A DNA stretch of 38,342 nucleotides from a virus: positions 1 to 38,342 of the IMG/VR virus record IMGVR_UViG_3300032893_003200; one strand, given 5' to 3'. The stretch's first letter is position 1; each line of letters starts with the position of its first letter. Shown piece by piece: positions 6,348-15,204 of the stretch. The position numbers and the translations under genes were made by a program. The notes under the pieces are model-generated. The model was not told where the DNA came from. It ran no database searches and was given only the letters and a program-made list of their open reading frames with translations.

Positions 6348-7667
6348 CTAGTTGTGATGGCCGTGGCAATCGAAAGCCGTGAAGCCACCATCGTTGGAGA
6401 AACCTAACACAGTGATCGAGATGACAAAGGTTCCGGTGCTCTTCGACGAGATCCAATAGGCCGCGCTGCTGGTGTCGAGGCCGGTCGGAGTGCAATTCAC
6501 GAAATAGCTGTTATCCGCGAAGGACGAGCCCCACGTACCAGTCACCGTGCAAGGGCTGCCTCCAGATGCTTTACAGCCACTCGTCGATACGTACTGATCG
6601 ACAGGACACGAGAAGGCGTGCGTTGACGTGTTGTAGGTCAAAGTGCCCGAGCACAGCGAAGTCGCCGACGGATCCGCCGAGGTGCGGCCCACGGGCAATT
6701 GATCGTTGGTTAAAGTGACGCCGGTTTCGGCCGAGCCGTCGCCCTGGTTCAGCGTCATCGAGTGCGCAGTGGCTCCGGCATTCACGTTACCCGAGTTGCC
6801 GAGCGCAACCGTCTGCCCGTTGTAGGTGAGTGAAGAGTGCTGCAGCGCGGAGTTCGGGATCAGCCCGGTGCAGGTCGACGTCAGAATCTTGTTGGCGTCG
6901 GTGCAGACCACCGAGCTCGCCGTCAGCCCGGAATCCAGGATTGATCCCGCCGTGATCGCCGGCCCGGTACCGGTGATGCACGGGCCAGTCGCGGTCGCAT
7001 TGGTGCCGTTGTAGACGAAGGCCTGCGTGGTGGTCACGCCGGCGCCGCTTGCGATGGTGCAGCCGCCGACGGTGTTGGCCGGCCAGGTGAAGGTGTGCCC
7101 GCCCGACCCATCCTGCGTGATCTGGAAATAGATCAGCCCGGGCGGCGTCACGCCGACAAACGTCATGGGCTGTGCGGTGGCATCGCCGGTGAGGGTCAGC
7201 TCGAACAGCTGGATCTGCGCCGCATCCTGAAACGATGGCGTCGGGGAATAAGGCACGACCGTGGTGAGCACCGTGGATCCGCCGCCGATGCCGTCGACCG
7301 TGTAGAGCGTCGACCCGGTGGCGCAGTGCGTGCCGCCGGCGGAAGCGACTTTGAAGGTGTAGGCGAGGCCTGCCTGCAGCCAGATGCCATTCGAGCCCGT
7401 GCCCACGAAGCCACCGGCGGTGAGAATCACGGGATTGGTGTTCTGCACCGTGCCCGTGTAATCGGTATAAGTGGCCAGCGGCGTGGTGGTCGCGACTTTG
7501 TAGGTGAAGACGCAGCCAAACGACAGCGGGCGGCCGGAATTGTCGAAAAACTGCAGTTTCGGCACCGGAGCCAGCACGACGGCCGTCTGTGATGAGGCGA
7601 AGCAGCACAGCAGCCCGACAGCGCACAGCAGAGGCAAGGCGAAGCGAGAAGGTTTAGATCGTGGCAA
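6348..7667 (-). CDS. Signal-peptide-bearing tail fibre with P22-tailspike-type head-binding domain (439 aa)
   Basis: The start is TTG at 7667, chosen because GGGGAG lies eight to nine bases upstream. Residues 1-27 form a basic then hydrophobic signal (FALPLLCAVGLLCCFA). About 35-110 matches the virion-attachment domain of podovirus fibres: PKLQFFDNSGRPL, then TTTPLATYTDYTGTVQNTNPVILTA-like phrases split by a short loop. That domain normally begins the protein and docks on the portal/tail hub in the cytoplasm, so a signal in front is odd. The remainder is Thr/Gly/Ser-rich beta structure with twelve mature-region cysteines, many in short CxnC loops, and ends in His-rich CHGHH. It is the first and virion-proximal gene of the fibre cluster. 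Repeated GTAACC motifs lie upstream (7710-7749). Confidence 0.82.
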   Translation of the reverse strand: MPRSKPSRFALPLLCAVGLLCCFASSQTAVVLAPVPKLQFFDNSGRPLSFGCVFTYKVATTTPLATYTDYTGTVQNTNPVILTAGGFVGTGSNGIWLQAGLAYTFKVASAGGTHCATGSTLYTVDGIGGGSTVLTTVVPYSPTPSFQDAAQIQLFELTLTGDATAQPMTFVGVTPPGLIYFQITQDGSGGHTFTWPANTVGGCTIASGAGVTTTQAFVYNGTNATATGPCITGTGPAITAGSILDSGLTASSVVCTDANKILTSTCTGLIPNSALQHSSLTYNGQTVALGNSGNVNAGATAHSMTLNQGDGSAETGVTLTNDQLPVGRTSADPSATSLCSGTLTYNTSTHAFSCPVDQYVSTSGCKASGGSPCTVTGTWGSSFADNSYFVNCTPTGLDTSSAAYWISSKSTGTFVISITVLGFSNDGGFTAFDCHGHHN

Positions 7668-7709
7668 AGTTGTTCTCCCCGTTGCTTAGTCGTTGCGGCG
7701 GGACGCGAA

Positions 7710-7749
7710 GGTAACCGCCAGTAACCACACTAAAGCGCGCCCGGTAACC
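7710..7749. promoter_or_regulatory. Three GTAACC repeats in a divergent promoter gap
   Basis: GGTAACC at 7710-7716, AGTAACC at 7720-7726 and GGTAACC at 7743-7749 lie between the fibre gene (minus, start 7667) and a plus-strand gene (start 7799). The same element in the other orientation, GGTTAC(T/C), occurs in the 31645-31670 gap and at 32325-32331, just upstream of the recombination-operon promoter. Shared sites in three non-coding gaps suggest a common regulator. The motif also occurs in coding DNA (22385-22391), so it is not exclusive. Confidence 0.4.
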
Positions 7750-7798
7750 ACCCGTTCGAGGTCTAGCCGAAAGCCGCGCTGGACGCCACAATTGGAGC

Positions 7799-8158
7799 AT
7801 GATCTACCAATACAAAGAAGGTCGCGTCACCTGGCACGAGCTTGAAAACGGCCGCGAGATCGTAAAATCAGTTCCCTTGCCCATCGACGAATCGCTCAGC
7901 CTTGGCGAGCGCGTCATCTTCGCCATGCTGCTGCACTGGCTCGAAAATGAAACCCACGCCCGCGCCCTGGTGAAGGCCACGGTGAAGATGTTTCCCAAGA
8001 AACTCGGTCGCGGCGAGGGCGGCGAATTTCGCATCGATGTGGACGAGTTGCGCGATGCCGTGTTGCTGGCCTTCAGCCGCGCGCTGGATCAGGTTTCCGA
8101 AACGCCGCGCCTCGAATACATGGGCGGCCAGCGGCGCGACACTCTGCGCATCAATTAG
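7799..8158 (+). CDS. Hypothetical plus-strand protein inside the late region (119 aa)
   Basis: No family recognised. TTGGAGC just before the ATG gives a close ribosome-binding site. The protein starts with a strand-rich part (MIYQYKEGRVTWHELENG), followed by a helical part with basic and acidic patches, without a signal peptide or membrane segment and without Cys motifs. It ends with a four-base overlap on the convergent virion gene at 8155. It is isolated on the opposite strand with its own repeat-containing promoter gap, so it probably has separate timing. It could be a regulator or a moron gene (a gene expressed independently of the phage programme). Confidence 0.7.
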   Translation: MIYQYKEGRVTWHELENGREIVKSVPLPIDESLSLGERVIFAMLLHWLENETHARALVKATVKMFPKKLGRGEGGEFRIDVDELRDAVLLAFSRALDQVSETPRLEYMGGQRRDTLRIN

Positions 8159-9552
8159 CGCGCCGTTCCTTTCGCCCGATAGGGCCGCGCCCGCACTCCC
8201 TGGTCGAGCACGGTTTCGCCTTTGGGACTGCGCGCCACGATGACGTCGTACGGTCCGGCCACAGCGTCGACAGCGTCGGCTCCGAACAGTGGAATCTCCT
8301 GCCCGCTCCGGGTGTCGATCCGGTAGCGTTTCAGCCCTTGCGCCTTTTCCGATGCCACCCGATTGATGGCTTCCTGCGAGGCGGCGCTTTCTCCCGAAGC
8401 ATTGGTCGCGACCGGTTGCGGAGCTTCCGCGGCGGGCCGCGCTGCCATTTTCCGCGCCCGCACGGCATCGAGCGATTTCTGCAGCAGGTCGGTGAGGTCT
8501 TCTTCCGGAGCTGGGACGGCCGCTTCTTCCGGCTGGCTGGCGTACTGGCGCAGGCGTTCCAGGATCGGATCCGCCGCCGGCGGCGCAGTTGCTTCTGGCG
8601 GGGCTGCCGCGGCGACTTGCTGCCGGGCTGCGATGACGTCGGAAAATTCCGGTGCGCCGGTGGCCGGATCCAGAACGATCGTGCGGGGCGGAATCTTGCC
8701 CAGCGCCGCGGACTGCTGAAGCGGTTGTGCGGTCGCGGCCCGGGGTGCGGCTTTCGGCGCAGGCCTCGCGCCCGTGTGTTCATCCATGCCGCCGGCGAAG
8801 GGTTTGTTTTCGCTGGTAGCGTCCAGCTCCTTCGCGGGTTTGCGAGCTGGTTCGCCGGCGTAGTCTCTGTTCTCTCCGGTCGCGTCCAGTTCGGCGGCGG
8901 CTTCGGCGGGCGCTTCTTCCGTTAGCTTCGAAGCAATCTTGCCAGCTTTTTGTGCTACACGCAGCGCATGCGCCCCGCGTGGCGAAATCACTCCGACCAG
9001 ATCAGGATCGAGGCTTTCTCCGACCCCGGTCGCTACTTTTCCGGCTGCACGCAGCACGTTGCGCGCCGATGGAATTGCTTTCGCTACAGCGGGCACCGCT
9101 CTGCCCGCGCCTTCGGTGGCCAGCGCGGTCAGTGCCTGTCCTGCGCCCTGGCCCGCGGTTTCCTGCGCAACTTTGAGATAAGTGCCGGTCGGGTCAGCCG
9201 AGGAGTTGATGTCATGGATGGCGCCGACAATTTGCGTTGCGTCCTCGGCGGTGTGCCCGATGCCGCGCAAGGTGCGATAGAGAGGAAGAGCGGCAGGACT
9301 GAGCGCACTCACTACTTTTTCCGTTTTGTCTTGCGGCGGAGCTGCGAGCGAGCTCCACGTTCCCTTGATTGCATCGCGAACGCCTCGGCCGATGGACTGC
9401 AATCCCGATTCGGTGGCGTGCGTGTAGCTGTCGAGCGGGATCTCGCGATCGAGGATGCCGGGCTGCGGCTGCGACTGCGCCGCATGAGCTTCTTCGACCG
9501 GCGTCCACTGCGCCGTGTTTTCATCAACTGGCGTCCAGGCGGAGGCGGCCAT
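8155..9552 (-). CDS. Internal virion/DNA-ejection protein, gp16 position (465 aa)
   Basis: Assigned by position: last of three large Ala/Gln-rich proteins after gp10- and p32-like genes, where P22 has its ejection protein gp16. The sequence is low-complexity and Ala/Pro-rich. Near the N-terminus, WTPVDENTAQWTPVEE repeats a WTPV module. A helical amphipathic part (about 40-200) follows, then a long Ala/Pro/Glu linker containing two related ELDATxEN copies around 220-250. A structured C-terminal end (about 410-465, RYRIDTRSGQEIPLFG) closes it. There is no peptidase or transglycosylase motif. Ejection proteins leave the virion with the DNA and form a conduit across the envelope. Confidence 0.6.
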   Translation of the reverse strand: MAASAWTPVDENTAQWTPVEEAHAAQSQPQPGILDREIPLDSYTHATESGLQSIGRGVRDAIKGTWSSLAAPPQDKTEKVVSALSPAALPLYRTLRGIGHTAEDATQIVGAIHDINSSADPTGTYLKVAQETAGQGAGQALTALATEGAGRAVPAVAKAIPSARNVLRAAGKVATGVGESLDPDLVGVISPRGAHALRVAQKAGKIASKLTEEAPAEAAAELDATGENRDYAGEPARKPAKELDATSENKPFAGGMDEHTGARPAPKAAPRAATAQPLQQSAALGKIPPRTIVLDPATGAPEFSDVIAARQQVAAAAPPEATAPPAADPILERLRQYASQPEEAAVPAPEEDLTDLLQKSLDAVRARKMAARPAAEAPQPVATNASGESAASQEAINRVASEKAQGLKRYRIDTRSGQEIPLFGADAVDAVAGPYDVIVARSPKGETVLDQGVRARPYRAKGTAR

Positions 9553-11088
9553 TTATTGTCTCTGTTCTTGTTTCCAGCCTTGGGGCAGGGGAGTTCCGGC
9601 GGGAGCCTGGTGCAATTTGCCTTGCGGATCGCGCGCGTAGATCACACCGCTGGTTGCTGCTCCACTCTTGCCGTTGTCGCTGGCCTTTTTCCCGGGCAGC
9701 CGCTTCTGAATGTCCGCGATCTGGTCCTGATAGCTCTGGTGGCGGTTGGCCATGTCCTGCTTGAGGATCTGCGCCGCGGAATAGATTTGCTTCAGCGAGG
9801 CATTCGGCCCGATCAGCTGCTCGACTTCGTGGCGCGCGGAGTCGGACAAAACTCCGGAGGCATTGGAAGAGTTGAGCACCTTCGCAATCTCCGTGAGTGC
9901 CGTGGTGCGGGCGGCGTTGAAAGCAGCCTGGTCCTTGCCGCCGGCCAGCTCCGCGGCTCGGCGCAGAGGCATGTTCACCAGCGGTGAGCCGAAATCGACG
10001 ACGTCTTTCGCCGTGTTCAGGAAGGTGTCGAGGTTCTTGCCGGCGGTGTTCTCGAATGCCGTCACCTGGTCGAAGTTTTTCTGCAGCGCCTCGAGAGATT
10101 TCTTGTTGGAGGCATATTCTGCGGTGCCTTCCGACAGCGAGCCGGGATACAGCTCGGCCGCGCGGTTCATGATCTTGTGGTTCTGCGCCAGGCCTGCGGC
10201 GCCGCGGCCGCCTGGCGGCAGCTTGCCCGTCGAGTGGTTGTACTCGGCCGCCTGGTCGATCGCGCCCTGGTCCATGCCGCCGCCGGCCGCGTTGGCCACC
10301 GCGATCTGCGCCAGGGGCGTCTGCTTCGCTTTCCACGCCAGAAAATCGCTCGCGCCCTTGCCGGGATTTTTCTTCAGCCAGTCGGCGAGCTCGGCTTTGC
10401 TCGGGTCTTCGAGCGGGCCGCCAGGCAACTCTGCCTGCAGTCGTTGCGCGGTGGTCTGTGCTCCGGTGACCTTGGCCTGCGCTTCCTGTTCCTTGGCCGC
10501 GGTCTCGCGGTCCTTGCGCGCCTCCTCGACGATGGCCGAGTGCAGGCGGATCGCGGGCAAATGCTGCGAGAAGATGTCATCGCCGGGATATTGCGTCGGT
10601 TCGTTGTTCACGTTCACGCCGGCCGCGGCCAGGCGCTGCAGGCCTTCCTGGTACACCTGCTGCTTCTGTTCTGCGGGTGCCTGCGTGACGGCATCGTGCA
10701 CGCCGGCGATAAGATCGGCTTTGCGCTGCTCTTGTGCGAATTGTTCGTCAGACAGCGATGCCAGGTTGCGCCGCTGCTGGATCATGCCCTGCTGCGCTTG
10801 CAGTGCGGCCGAGCCGGATCCGCCGTTCGCGACCAGCTTCTTCGGCAGATCGTTGATCGAGTCTTTCTCCGGGTCGAAGCCGGCGATGGTGCGGGTGAGC
10901 GCGTCCTGGTCCTTCATCTGCTGGGCGCGGATCTGGTTCTGCTGCTGCTGCGCCTGCATTTCGAGGCCGGCCTGCTGCGCCTGCTGTTTGAGCTGGGCCG
11001 CGCGCTGAAATTCCTGCAGCGAGTCGTCGTAACCGCGCTGCCCGCTCGCGATGTCTGCAACAATGTTCGGTGCCGGTACGGTTCCCAT
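9553..11088 (-). CDS. Internal virion/DNA-ejection protein, gp20 position (511 aa)
   Basis: A large, mostly helical protein between the p32-like protein and the 465-aa protein, where P22 encodes gp20. The first 60 residues are Gln/Ala-rich coiled coil. Another helical Glu/Gln/Lys stretch is at about 120-225. A more globular C-terminal half (about 270-440) contains FENTAGKNLDTFL and LNSSNASGVLSDSARHEVEQ, followed by a Lys-rich tail and a short module ending PLPQGWKQEQ. Phrases such as LSDSARHEVEQLIGPNASL recur in internal virion proteins of soil podophages. No enzymatic motif is seen. The adjoining genes abut without gaps, implying a single late transcript. Confidence 0.6.
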   Translation of the reverse strand: MGTVPAPNIVADIASGQRGYDDSLQEFQRAAQLKQQAQQAGLEMQAQQQQNQIRAQQMKDQDALTRTIAGFDPEKDSINDLPKKLVANGGSGSAALQAQQGMIQQRRNLASLSDEQFAQEQRKADLIAGVHDAVTQAPAEQKQQVYQEGLQRLAAAGVNVNNEPTQYPGDDIFSQHLPAIRLHSAIVEEARKDRETAAKEQEAQAKVTGAQTTAQRLQAELPGGPLEDPSKAELADWLKKNPGKGASDFLAWKAKQTPLAQIAVANAAGGGMDQGAIDQAAEYNHSTGKLPPGGRGAAGLAQNHKIMNRAAELYPGSLSEGTAEYASNKKSLEALQKNFDQVTAFENTAGKNLDTFLNTAKDVVDFGSPLVNMPLRRAAELAGGKDQAAFNAARTTALTEIAKVLNSSNASGVLSDSARHEVEQLIGPNASLKQIYSAAQILKQDMANRHQSYQDQIADIQKRLPGKKASDNGKSGAATSGVIYARDPQGKLHQAPAGTPLPQGWKQEQRQ

Positions 11089-11835
11089 TTAGATGAACGC
11101 TCCTCCCGCGAGAGAGCTGAGCACGTCGCCGAATCCGCCGCCGCCCTGCAGCCCCTCGAAGATCGATCCCGCGGCGCCGCCGGCGCCGCCGAGCATGCCC
11201 TGGTAAGCCTGGTTCTTTCCCAGGTAGCCGGAGGCGCGGGCTGCGGCCGCGTTGTTGATCTGCTGCGCGATCGCCTGCGCCGACGTCAGATCGATGTTTG
11301 CGGTGTTGCCCGCGGTCGTCAGATTGGCGTTGGCCAGCTGGCCGGTGGAGTTCTCGCCAAGACCGGTCGCCTGCAGCAGCGGATTCACGTTCGCCTGGTA
11401 GGTGCTCAGCGCGTTGTTGTAGGCGTTCTCGTACTGCTGGGAGGCTAGGCCTTGCCCGAATTGTTCGAGCGCCGTGCCGGTGTTGCCCGAGAACAGCGTT
11501 CCGTTCGCCGCCGCGTTCTGATCGATCGCGCGCGTCCCCTGCTCCAGCGCGAACTTGTATTCGGGCGTGTTGGCGACGTCGTTTGGATTCGGCGCAGTGA
11601 AGCCCGAGGCGAGAATGTCGGCGAGATGATTCGCCGTCGTGGACCCGAGCGCCTGGTAAGGCTGCTCCGCCGTGGTGATGTTGCCGAGCGCGGTCTCTTG
11701 CGCCTTGTTGGCCGCGGTCTGGTTCTGCTCGATTGTTTTCTGCGCCTGCTGCGCGCCCTGGACTTCGGCGTTGGCCGCCTTGCCCGCGGCGTTGGCGCCT
11801 AAAATCCCACCGACGATGTTCGAGACGAAGCTCAT
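11089..11835 (-). CDS. DNA-transfer protein p32/P22 gp7-like (248 aa)
   Basis: Resembles p32 DNA-transfer proteins. It has a glycine-rich hydrophobic N-terminus (MSFVSNIVGGILGANAAG), a long Gln/Ala helix, then the block TPEYKFALEQGTRAIDQNAA. This is followed by GTLFSGNTGTALEQFGQGLA, the family's most recognisable stretch, and QQYENAYNNAL. The tail is Gly-rich. In P22 the homologous gp7 is packaged inside the capsid and released with DNA to help it cross the cell envelope. Its place just after the gp14-like gene and before two large internal proteins reproduces the P22 order. Confidence 0.8.
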   Translation of the reverse strand: MSFVSNIVGGILGANAAGKAANAEVQGAQQAQKTIEQNQTAANKAQETALGNITTAEQPYQALGSTTANHLADILASGFTAPNPNDVANTPEYKFALEQGTRAIDQNAAANGTLFSGNTGTALEQFGQGLASQQYENAYNNALSTYQANVNPLLQATGLGENSTGQLANANLTTAGNTANIDLTSAQAIAQQINNAAAARASGYLGKNQAYQGMLGGAGGAAGSIFEGLQGGGGFGDVLSSLAGGAFI

Positions 11836-11839
11836 AGGC

Positions 11840-12313
11840 TTATTCCGGTTTAAAGATTTCCATGCACACTTGATCGCGCAGCACGCCGGCGATCAGCTTC
11901 GAGCGCTGATTGATGGCGTAGGCGCGAAAGCCGGCGCGAGCGGCGAAGCGGATCGCGAGCCGGTTGGAGCGCTCGATCTCGCCGACGACTTTTCTGGCGG
12001 TAGTGTTCTGCCACATCCACGCGAGCATGCGGCGAAAGCAGTCGAGGGCCACGCTTCCATACGCCCGGGGGATAAAGCCGAAGTGCCCCTCGAAACAGAC
12101 CCGGTTGCGCGGGTGAAAAATACCCAGCCCGAGCGGTCCGTCGTCATCGAGTGCCAGAAGATAGACCACGTTCTCATCGCGCGGTGGCTCGTAGCTGCTT
12201 GCGTCTTTGGTGAAGTCATCGCAAATGTGCGGGAAAATCGACGGATCCGTGAGCAAAGCCCGGACCAGGGAATAGTCTCGGGAGCGAAAAACTTTTAGCC
12301 GACCTTCCACCAT
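11840..12313 (-). CDS. GNAT-fold protein at the P22 gp14 position (DUF2824-like, 157 aa)
   Basis: ATG at 12313 was chosen; an upstream in-frame extension would only shadow the neighbouring gene. The protein has the N-acetyltransferase fold order: an acidic N-terminal part, strands around VVYLLALDDDGPLGLGIF, a helix beginning ALDCFRRMLAWMW, then VVGEIERSNRLAIRFAARAGF, the usual last helix and strand of GNAT enzymes. The exact acyl-CoA pyrophosphate loop (Q/RxxGxG/A) is weak or missing, so the protein may be structural. P22-like phages encode such a DUF2824 protein next to the tail needle gene. It overlaps the preceding gene by 19 bases. Confidence 0.7.
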   Translation of the reverse strand: MVEGRLKVFRSRDYSLVRALLTDPSIFPHICDDFTKDASSYEPPRDENVVYLLALDDDGPLGLGIFHPRNRVCFEGHFGFIPRAYGSVALDCFRRMLAWMWQNTTARKVVGEIERSNRLAIRFAARAGFRAYAINQRSKLIAGVLRDQVCMEIFKPE

Positions 12314-12645
12314 GTCGTCCCATCGCTCTTGATGCGAAACAAGTCGTACTGCGTGGTCAAGGTCAGCGGACCTTCCGGCAGGGGCGCGTCGGCCGTGCCG
12401 GTCAGCGTGAACGTGTGCCCGTCGCTCGAAGTTTTTTTGTAGATCAGCTCCTGGTTTTGGTTGGACTGGCCGGTGGTTGCGTTCAGGCCAGGCGGCGGCG
12501 GCGCTTCGCCATAATCGCCGGCTGAGGTGTCGACGTTGCGCAGGGGCAGCAGGTTCTGCAGCGTCTGCAGAAAGCGGCCCAGTGAGTCGGAAACTTGCGC
12601 TCCGCGCAGGGGCGGCGGAAACAGCTGAGTTTGCGTGGTCGGCAT
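12295..12645 (-). CDS. Small virion protein at the tail-needle position (116 aa)
   Basis: Unrecognised by sequence. It lies between gp10-like and gp14-like genes, where P22 has the gp26 tail needle that plugs the portal. At 116 residues it is about half the length of gp26 and lacks a long trimeric coiled coil. It has a helical start with two Leu-rich runs (LGRFLQTLQNLLPL), a Pro/Gln linker and a C-terminal beta part (TFTLTGTAD, then LTTQYDLFRIKSDGTTWWKVG). It may be a short plug or tail protein. Confidence 0.6.
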   Translation of the reverse strand: MPTTQTQLFPPPLRGAQVSDSLGRFLQTLQNLLPLRNVDTSAGDYGEAPPPPGLNATTGQSNQNQELIYKKTSSDGHTFTLTGTADAPLPEGPLTLTTQYDLFRIKSDGTTWWKVG

Positions 12646-12649
12646 GCAA

Positions 12650-14110
12650 TCAGAAATCCTGCGGGCGAGCTCTCAGAAAAGCTTCGTTGAAGCGGATCGG
12701 GACCGCATCGGTCCAGGTCACGTCCCACAAACGTTTTCGCGCGCGGCCGAGCATGCGCTTGATGACTCGAGTTTCGTACTCGCCCGCCTTGCCGATGTCG
12801 AGGAAATACGTGTTCGACCAGGTGTTGCCGCCATCGTTAGACCAGCGCAGCATGATCTGCGGCGAGCGCTCGTTGCCCTCACCGTCAGTCAGCGGCGGTG
12901 TGGGACCGACTCCGGTCTGCATCACAAACTCGACCTGCTCGAAATACAGCCACTGGTTGGCGTCGGCGATGGTCGGAGTGCGGCGCCAGCCGCGGATCAT
13001 GGCTCCGTCGTCGTCGAAATATTTCGAGCTCAGCTCGTAGACGTTGCCGGAAGCCCAATCGCCCACCAGGTGCTTGCCGAAGTTGAAGGTGTGGCACATG
13101 GCGCGGTCCGCGATGTAGGTGCCGTTCTCCTCGACCCAGAAGGCGCGCTGGTGCCAAAGATTCTGCGAGATGTCGAAGGTCCAGGTGGCGTTCGCGGTGG
13201 GGAAGTAGATGTTCCAGAACGTGTGCCCGAATTCCTGATAGGTCCAGCCCACGGCGTCCGACGTCGTCGAGTATTGCTGCCAGGCGAGCTCGGTGGCGTG
13301 CGTGGAAACGCGCTCAGAGGAATTCACGCCGGAAAGCCGCTTCGCCATCAGGAAGCCGCGCTCGTCCTGCGTGAGATAGAACAGCGTATTGTCGACCTGC
13401 ACGGTGGCAAAGGCCGCGGCCGAGCCTTCCTCGATGAGCGCGCCCTGGTAGGGGATCAGCGGGGGAAAGCCGGCGCCGCCGTTGTAATAGCCGATCGCCT
13501 TCTTCGCCGAAAGAAACCAGACCTGCTCGTGATCCACTTTCATGCTCACGATATTGTCGGGGAAATAGGAGATAGTCGCGATGTCGAGCCCCGACCAGGT
13601 GGTGGCGTCTTCGAGGTTCGAGACCTGAAAGGTGTGCGAGTTCTGCAGCGTGGCGACGACGTAGCCGTCGAGGAAGTCGATCTGCGCCACCGGACCGTTG
13701 AACTGCATCATGTCGACGGCGACGAAAGCGTTCGTGCCCAGCGTGAGCACGAAGAGGTCGCCGTTGTTCAGCACGACGAGCTGGGTTTCGTTGGAAATGA
13801 TCTGCGTCGGGGTGACCGGGGCGACGCCCAGCGAGCCGCGGTTGGTCATGGCGCCCGAGGCATCGAGCTCCCACAGGTTCGAGGAAGCAAAAAACGTGCG
13901 GCCGTTGACGGTGAAGCTGCCCGGCACCGAGCCCTCGGGCAGCGTGGCGAATTTCTTGCGCCCGGGCGTGCGCAATAGCGCGATGCGTGTGGCGGCGCCT
14001 TCCGACTCCGAGGCCTCGCAATAGCAGTTCACGGCGATCTCGTCGTCGATGATGGGGCTCTGTGCGGCGTAGCTGGGACCGCAGAAGCCGAAAGGGAAGG
14101 GCTTGGGCAT
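12650..14110 (-). CDS. P22 gp10-like packaged-DNA stabilisation/tail hub protein (486 aa)
   Basis: Beta-propeller-like protein close in length to P22 gp10 (472 residues). Characteristic pieces are the N-terminal GPSYAAQSPIIDDEIAVNCY, LLRTPGRKKFATL, the repeated strands with VNGRTFFA and LVVLNNGDLFV, the GYVVATLQNS loop and the C-terminal LRWSNDGGNTWSN with RARKRLWDV. In P22, gp10 is added after packaging with gp4 and the needle to close the portal, and carries the tailspikes. Here it directly follows the 86-aa gene (one-base overlap) and the gp4-like gene. No signal peptide is present, in contrast to the fibre genes. Confidence 0.88.
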   Translation of the reverse strand: MPKPFPFGFCGPSYAAQSPIIDDEIAVNCYCEASESEGAATRIALLRTPGRKKFATLPEGSVPGSFTVNGRTFFASSNLWELDASGAMTNRGSLGVAPVTPTQIISNETQLVVLNNGDLFVLTLGTNAFVAVDMMQFNGPVAQIDFLDGYVVATLQNSHTFQVSNLEDATTWSGLDIATISYFPDNIVSMKVDHEQVWFLSAKKAIGYYNGGAGFPPLIPYQGALIEEGSAAAFATVQVDNTLFYLTQDERGFLMAKRLSGVNSSERVSTHATELAWQQYSTTSDAVGWTYQEFGHTFWNIYFPTANATWTFDISQNLWHQRAFWVEENGTYIADRAMCHTFNFGKHLVGDWASGNVYELSSKYFDDDGAMIRGWRRTPTIADANQWLYFEQVEFVMQTGVGPTPPLTDGEGNERSPQIMLRWSNDGGNTWSNTYFLDIGKAGEYETRVIKRMLGRARKRLWDVTWTDAVPIRFNEAFLRARPQDF

Positions 14111-14370
14111 CAGCTTTTCTTTTTCGCGCGCGGCGCAGGAACAGGCGCGGCAGCAGCTACAGGCGCGGGTTTTGCATTAAGCCGCACGGCGAAGTGTTCG
14201 AGCTCTTTGACCCGCGGCACGAGATGCTTCGCAGCGAAGTCCTCGGGCGCGAGATCGAGATCGGCACGCGGCACCTGCAGCACGACCCAGCTGGCGGAGA
14301 GCCTGGCGTTCTTTTTTTCCAGCGGATCGTGCAGGCGAAGGCTGAGGGTCAGGGTGTCAGCAGCTGGCAT
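14110..14370 (-). CDS. Hypothetical virion-region protein with Ala/Pro/Lys tail (86 aa)
   Basis: Not recognised. The first 65 residues look globular: a strand (LTLSLRLHD) followed by a mixed region with DLDLAPEDFAAKHLVPRVKEL. The last 20 are an Ala/Pro-rich linker ending in PRAKKKS, a basic disordered tail. It lies between the gp4-like adaptor and gp10-like protein, so a head-completion or chaperone role is possible. Its stop shares one base with the next start. Confidence 0.65.
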   Translation of the reverse strand: MPAADTLTLSLRLHDPLEKKNARLSASWVVLQVPRADLDLAPEDFAAKHLVPRVKELEHFAVRLNAKPAPVAAAAPVPAPRAKKKS

Positions 14371-14373
14371 AAA

Positions 14374-15198
14374 TCATTCCGCTCTCCCGCCTGGTGCCCC
14401 ACCCGTGTACCAGTTGAAGTCTCCCCGCGTTCCCACCCTGCCCGCCTTCGGCACGCCTGTATCCGTCGTACGCATCCGCGGCGACTTGGCATTATTGCCG
14501 AGCACGGCAGAACGCGCGAACAGCGCGGCTTTCGCGAGCGTCGTGTTGGCGTCGCGCTGCGAGCCCGGCAACAGCATCTCGGCCAGCGTGAGCTTGATCG
14601 CGTTGCGATAGCCTGGCGGCCAGATGCCGGCGCCGCCCGGTCCGCCGATGGGATCCGTGATGGCCTCGAACTGCTGCACCGCCTGCCAGAGCTGCAGCTC
14701 GACGATTGCCGCCGTGTTCGGCACCGGCCAGAAATAGAGCGAGCCCAGGGGCGACGTGGGATCGTAATAGAGATCGGTCACCACGTTGGTTTCGATCAGA
14801 TTGGTCTGTACGTTCTGCCACCAGTCTTTGTCGTGCTTGCAGTTGATCTCCAGGCGCACTTGCGTGGGCGTGCCGGGATTCTGCAGCTGCGCGGCACCGT
14901 CGATGCGCACCGGCCGCGGCAGATCTCCCGTGGAGAACGTGGGGACCGGCTGCCCCACTCCGCCGCCATCGGCCGGGCCGATGGTGTGCGGCTGCAGCCC
15001 GGGCACGAGCGTGTACTGCGTCCAGTCGTAGCCGTAGACCCAGGCGGCGAGCGCCTGCACGGTGTCGAGCAGGTCATTCAGCTTGCGCAAGCCCCATTGG
15101 GCTTCGTCGGCCGAAGGTTGCTCGCCGGGAGCGGTGGCGCCGATCTCGATGAAAGCGTCGGTGATCAGGTCGAGCGCAGTGTAGGTGGTTTCCGCCAT
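14374..15198 (-). CDS. P22 gp4-like tail accessory factor (head-tail adaptor, 274 aa)
   Basis: The N-terminal block (TALDLITDAFIEIGATAPGE, then QPSADEAQWGLRKLNDLLD) is the hallmark of the gp4 family (tail accessory factor). Later segments LGSLYFWPVPNT and a WPPGYRNAIKLTLAEMLLP block are also family-typical. P22 gp4 binds under the portal after DNA packaging, forms a ring and makes the platform for gp10; it also has a muramidase activity reported in P22. At 274 residues this version is longer than P22 gp4 (166), with a C-terminal basic tail. It sits in the expected order after coat. Confidence 0.88.
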   Translation of the reverse strand: MAETTYTALDLITDAFIEIGATAPGEQPSADEAQWGLRKLNDLLDTVQALAAWVYGYDWTQYTLVPGLQPHTIGPADGGGVGQPVPTFSTGDLPRPVRIDGAAQLQNPGTPTQVRLEINCKHDKDWWQNVQTNLIETNVVTDLYYDPTSPLGSLYFWPVPNTAAIVELQLWQAVQQFEAITDPIGGPGGAGIWPPGYRNAIKLTLAEMLLPGSQRDANTTLAKAALFARSAVLGNNAKSPRMRTTDTGVPKAGRVGTRGDFNWYTGGAPGGRAE

Positions 15199-15204
15199 GG
15201 CAGA

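Noticed and set aside
10177-11448. Plus-strand open frame opposite the internal virion proteins
   Set aside because: Leu/Arg-rich shadow of Gln/Ala-rich coding sequence, with no motif or ribosome-binding site.
12635-13978. Plus-strand open frame opposite the gp10-like gene
   Set aside because: The minus strand encodes a recognisable gp10-like protein; the opposite frame has no domain and a skewed composition.
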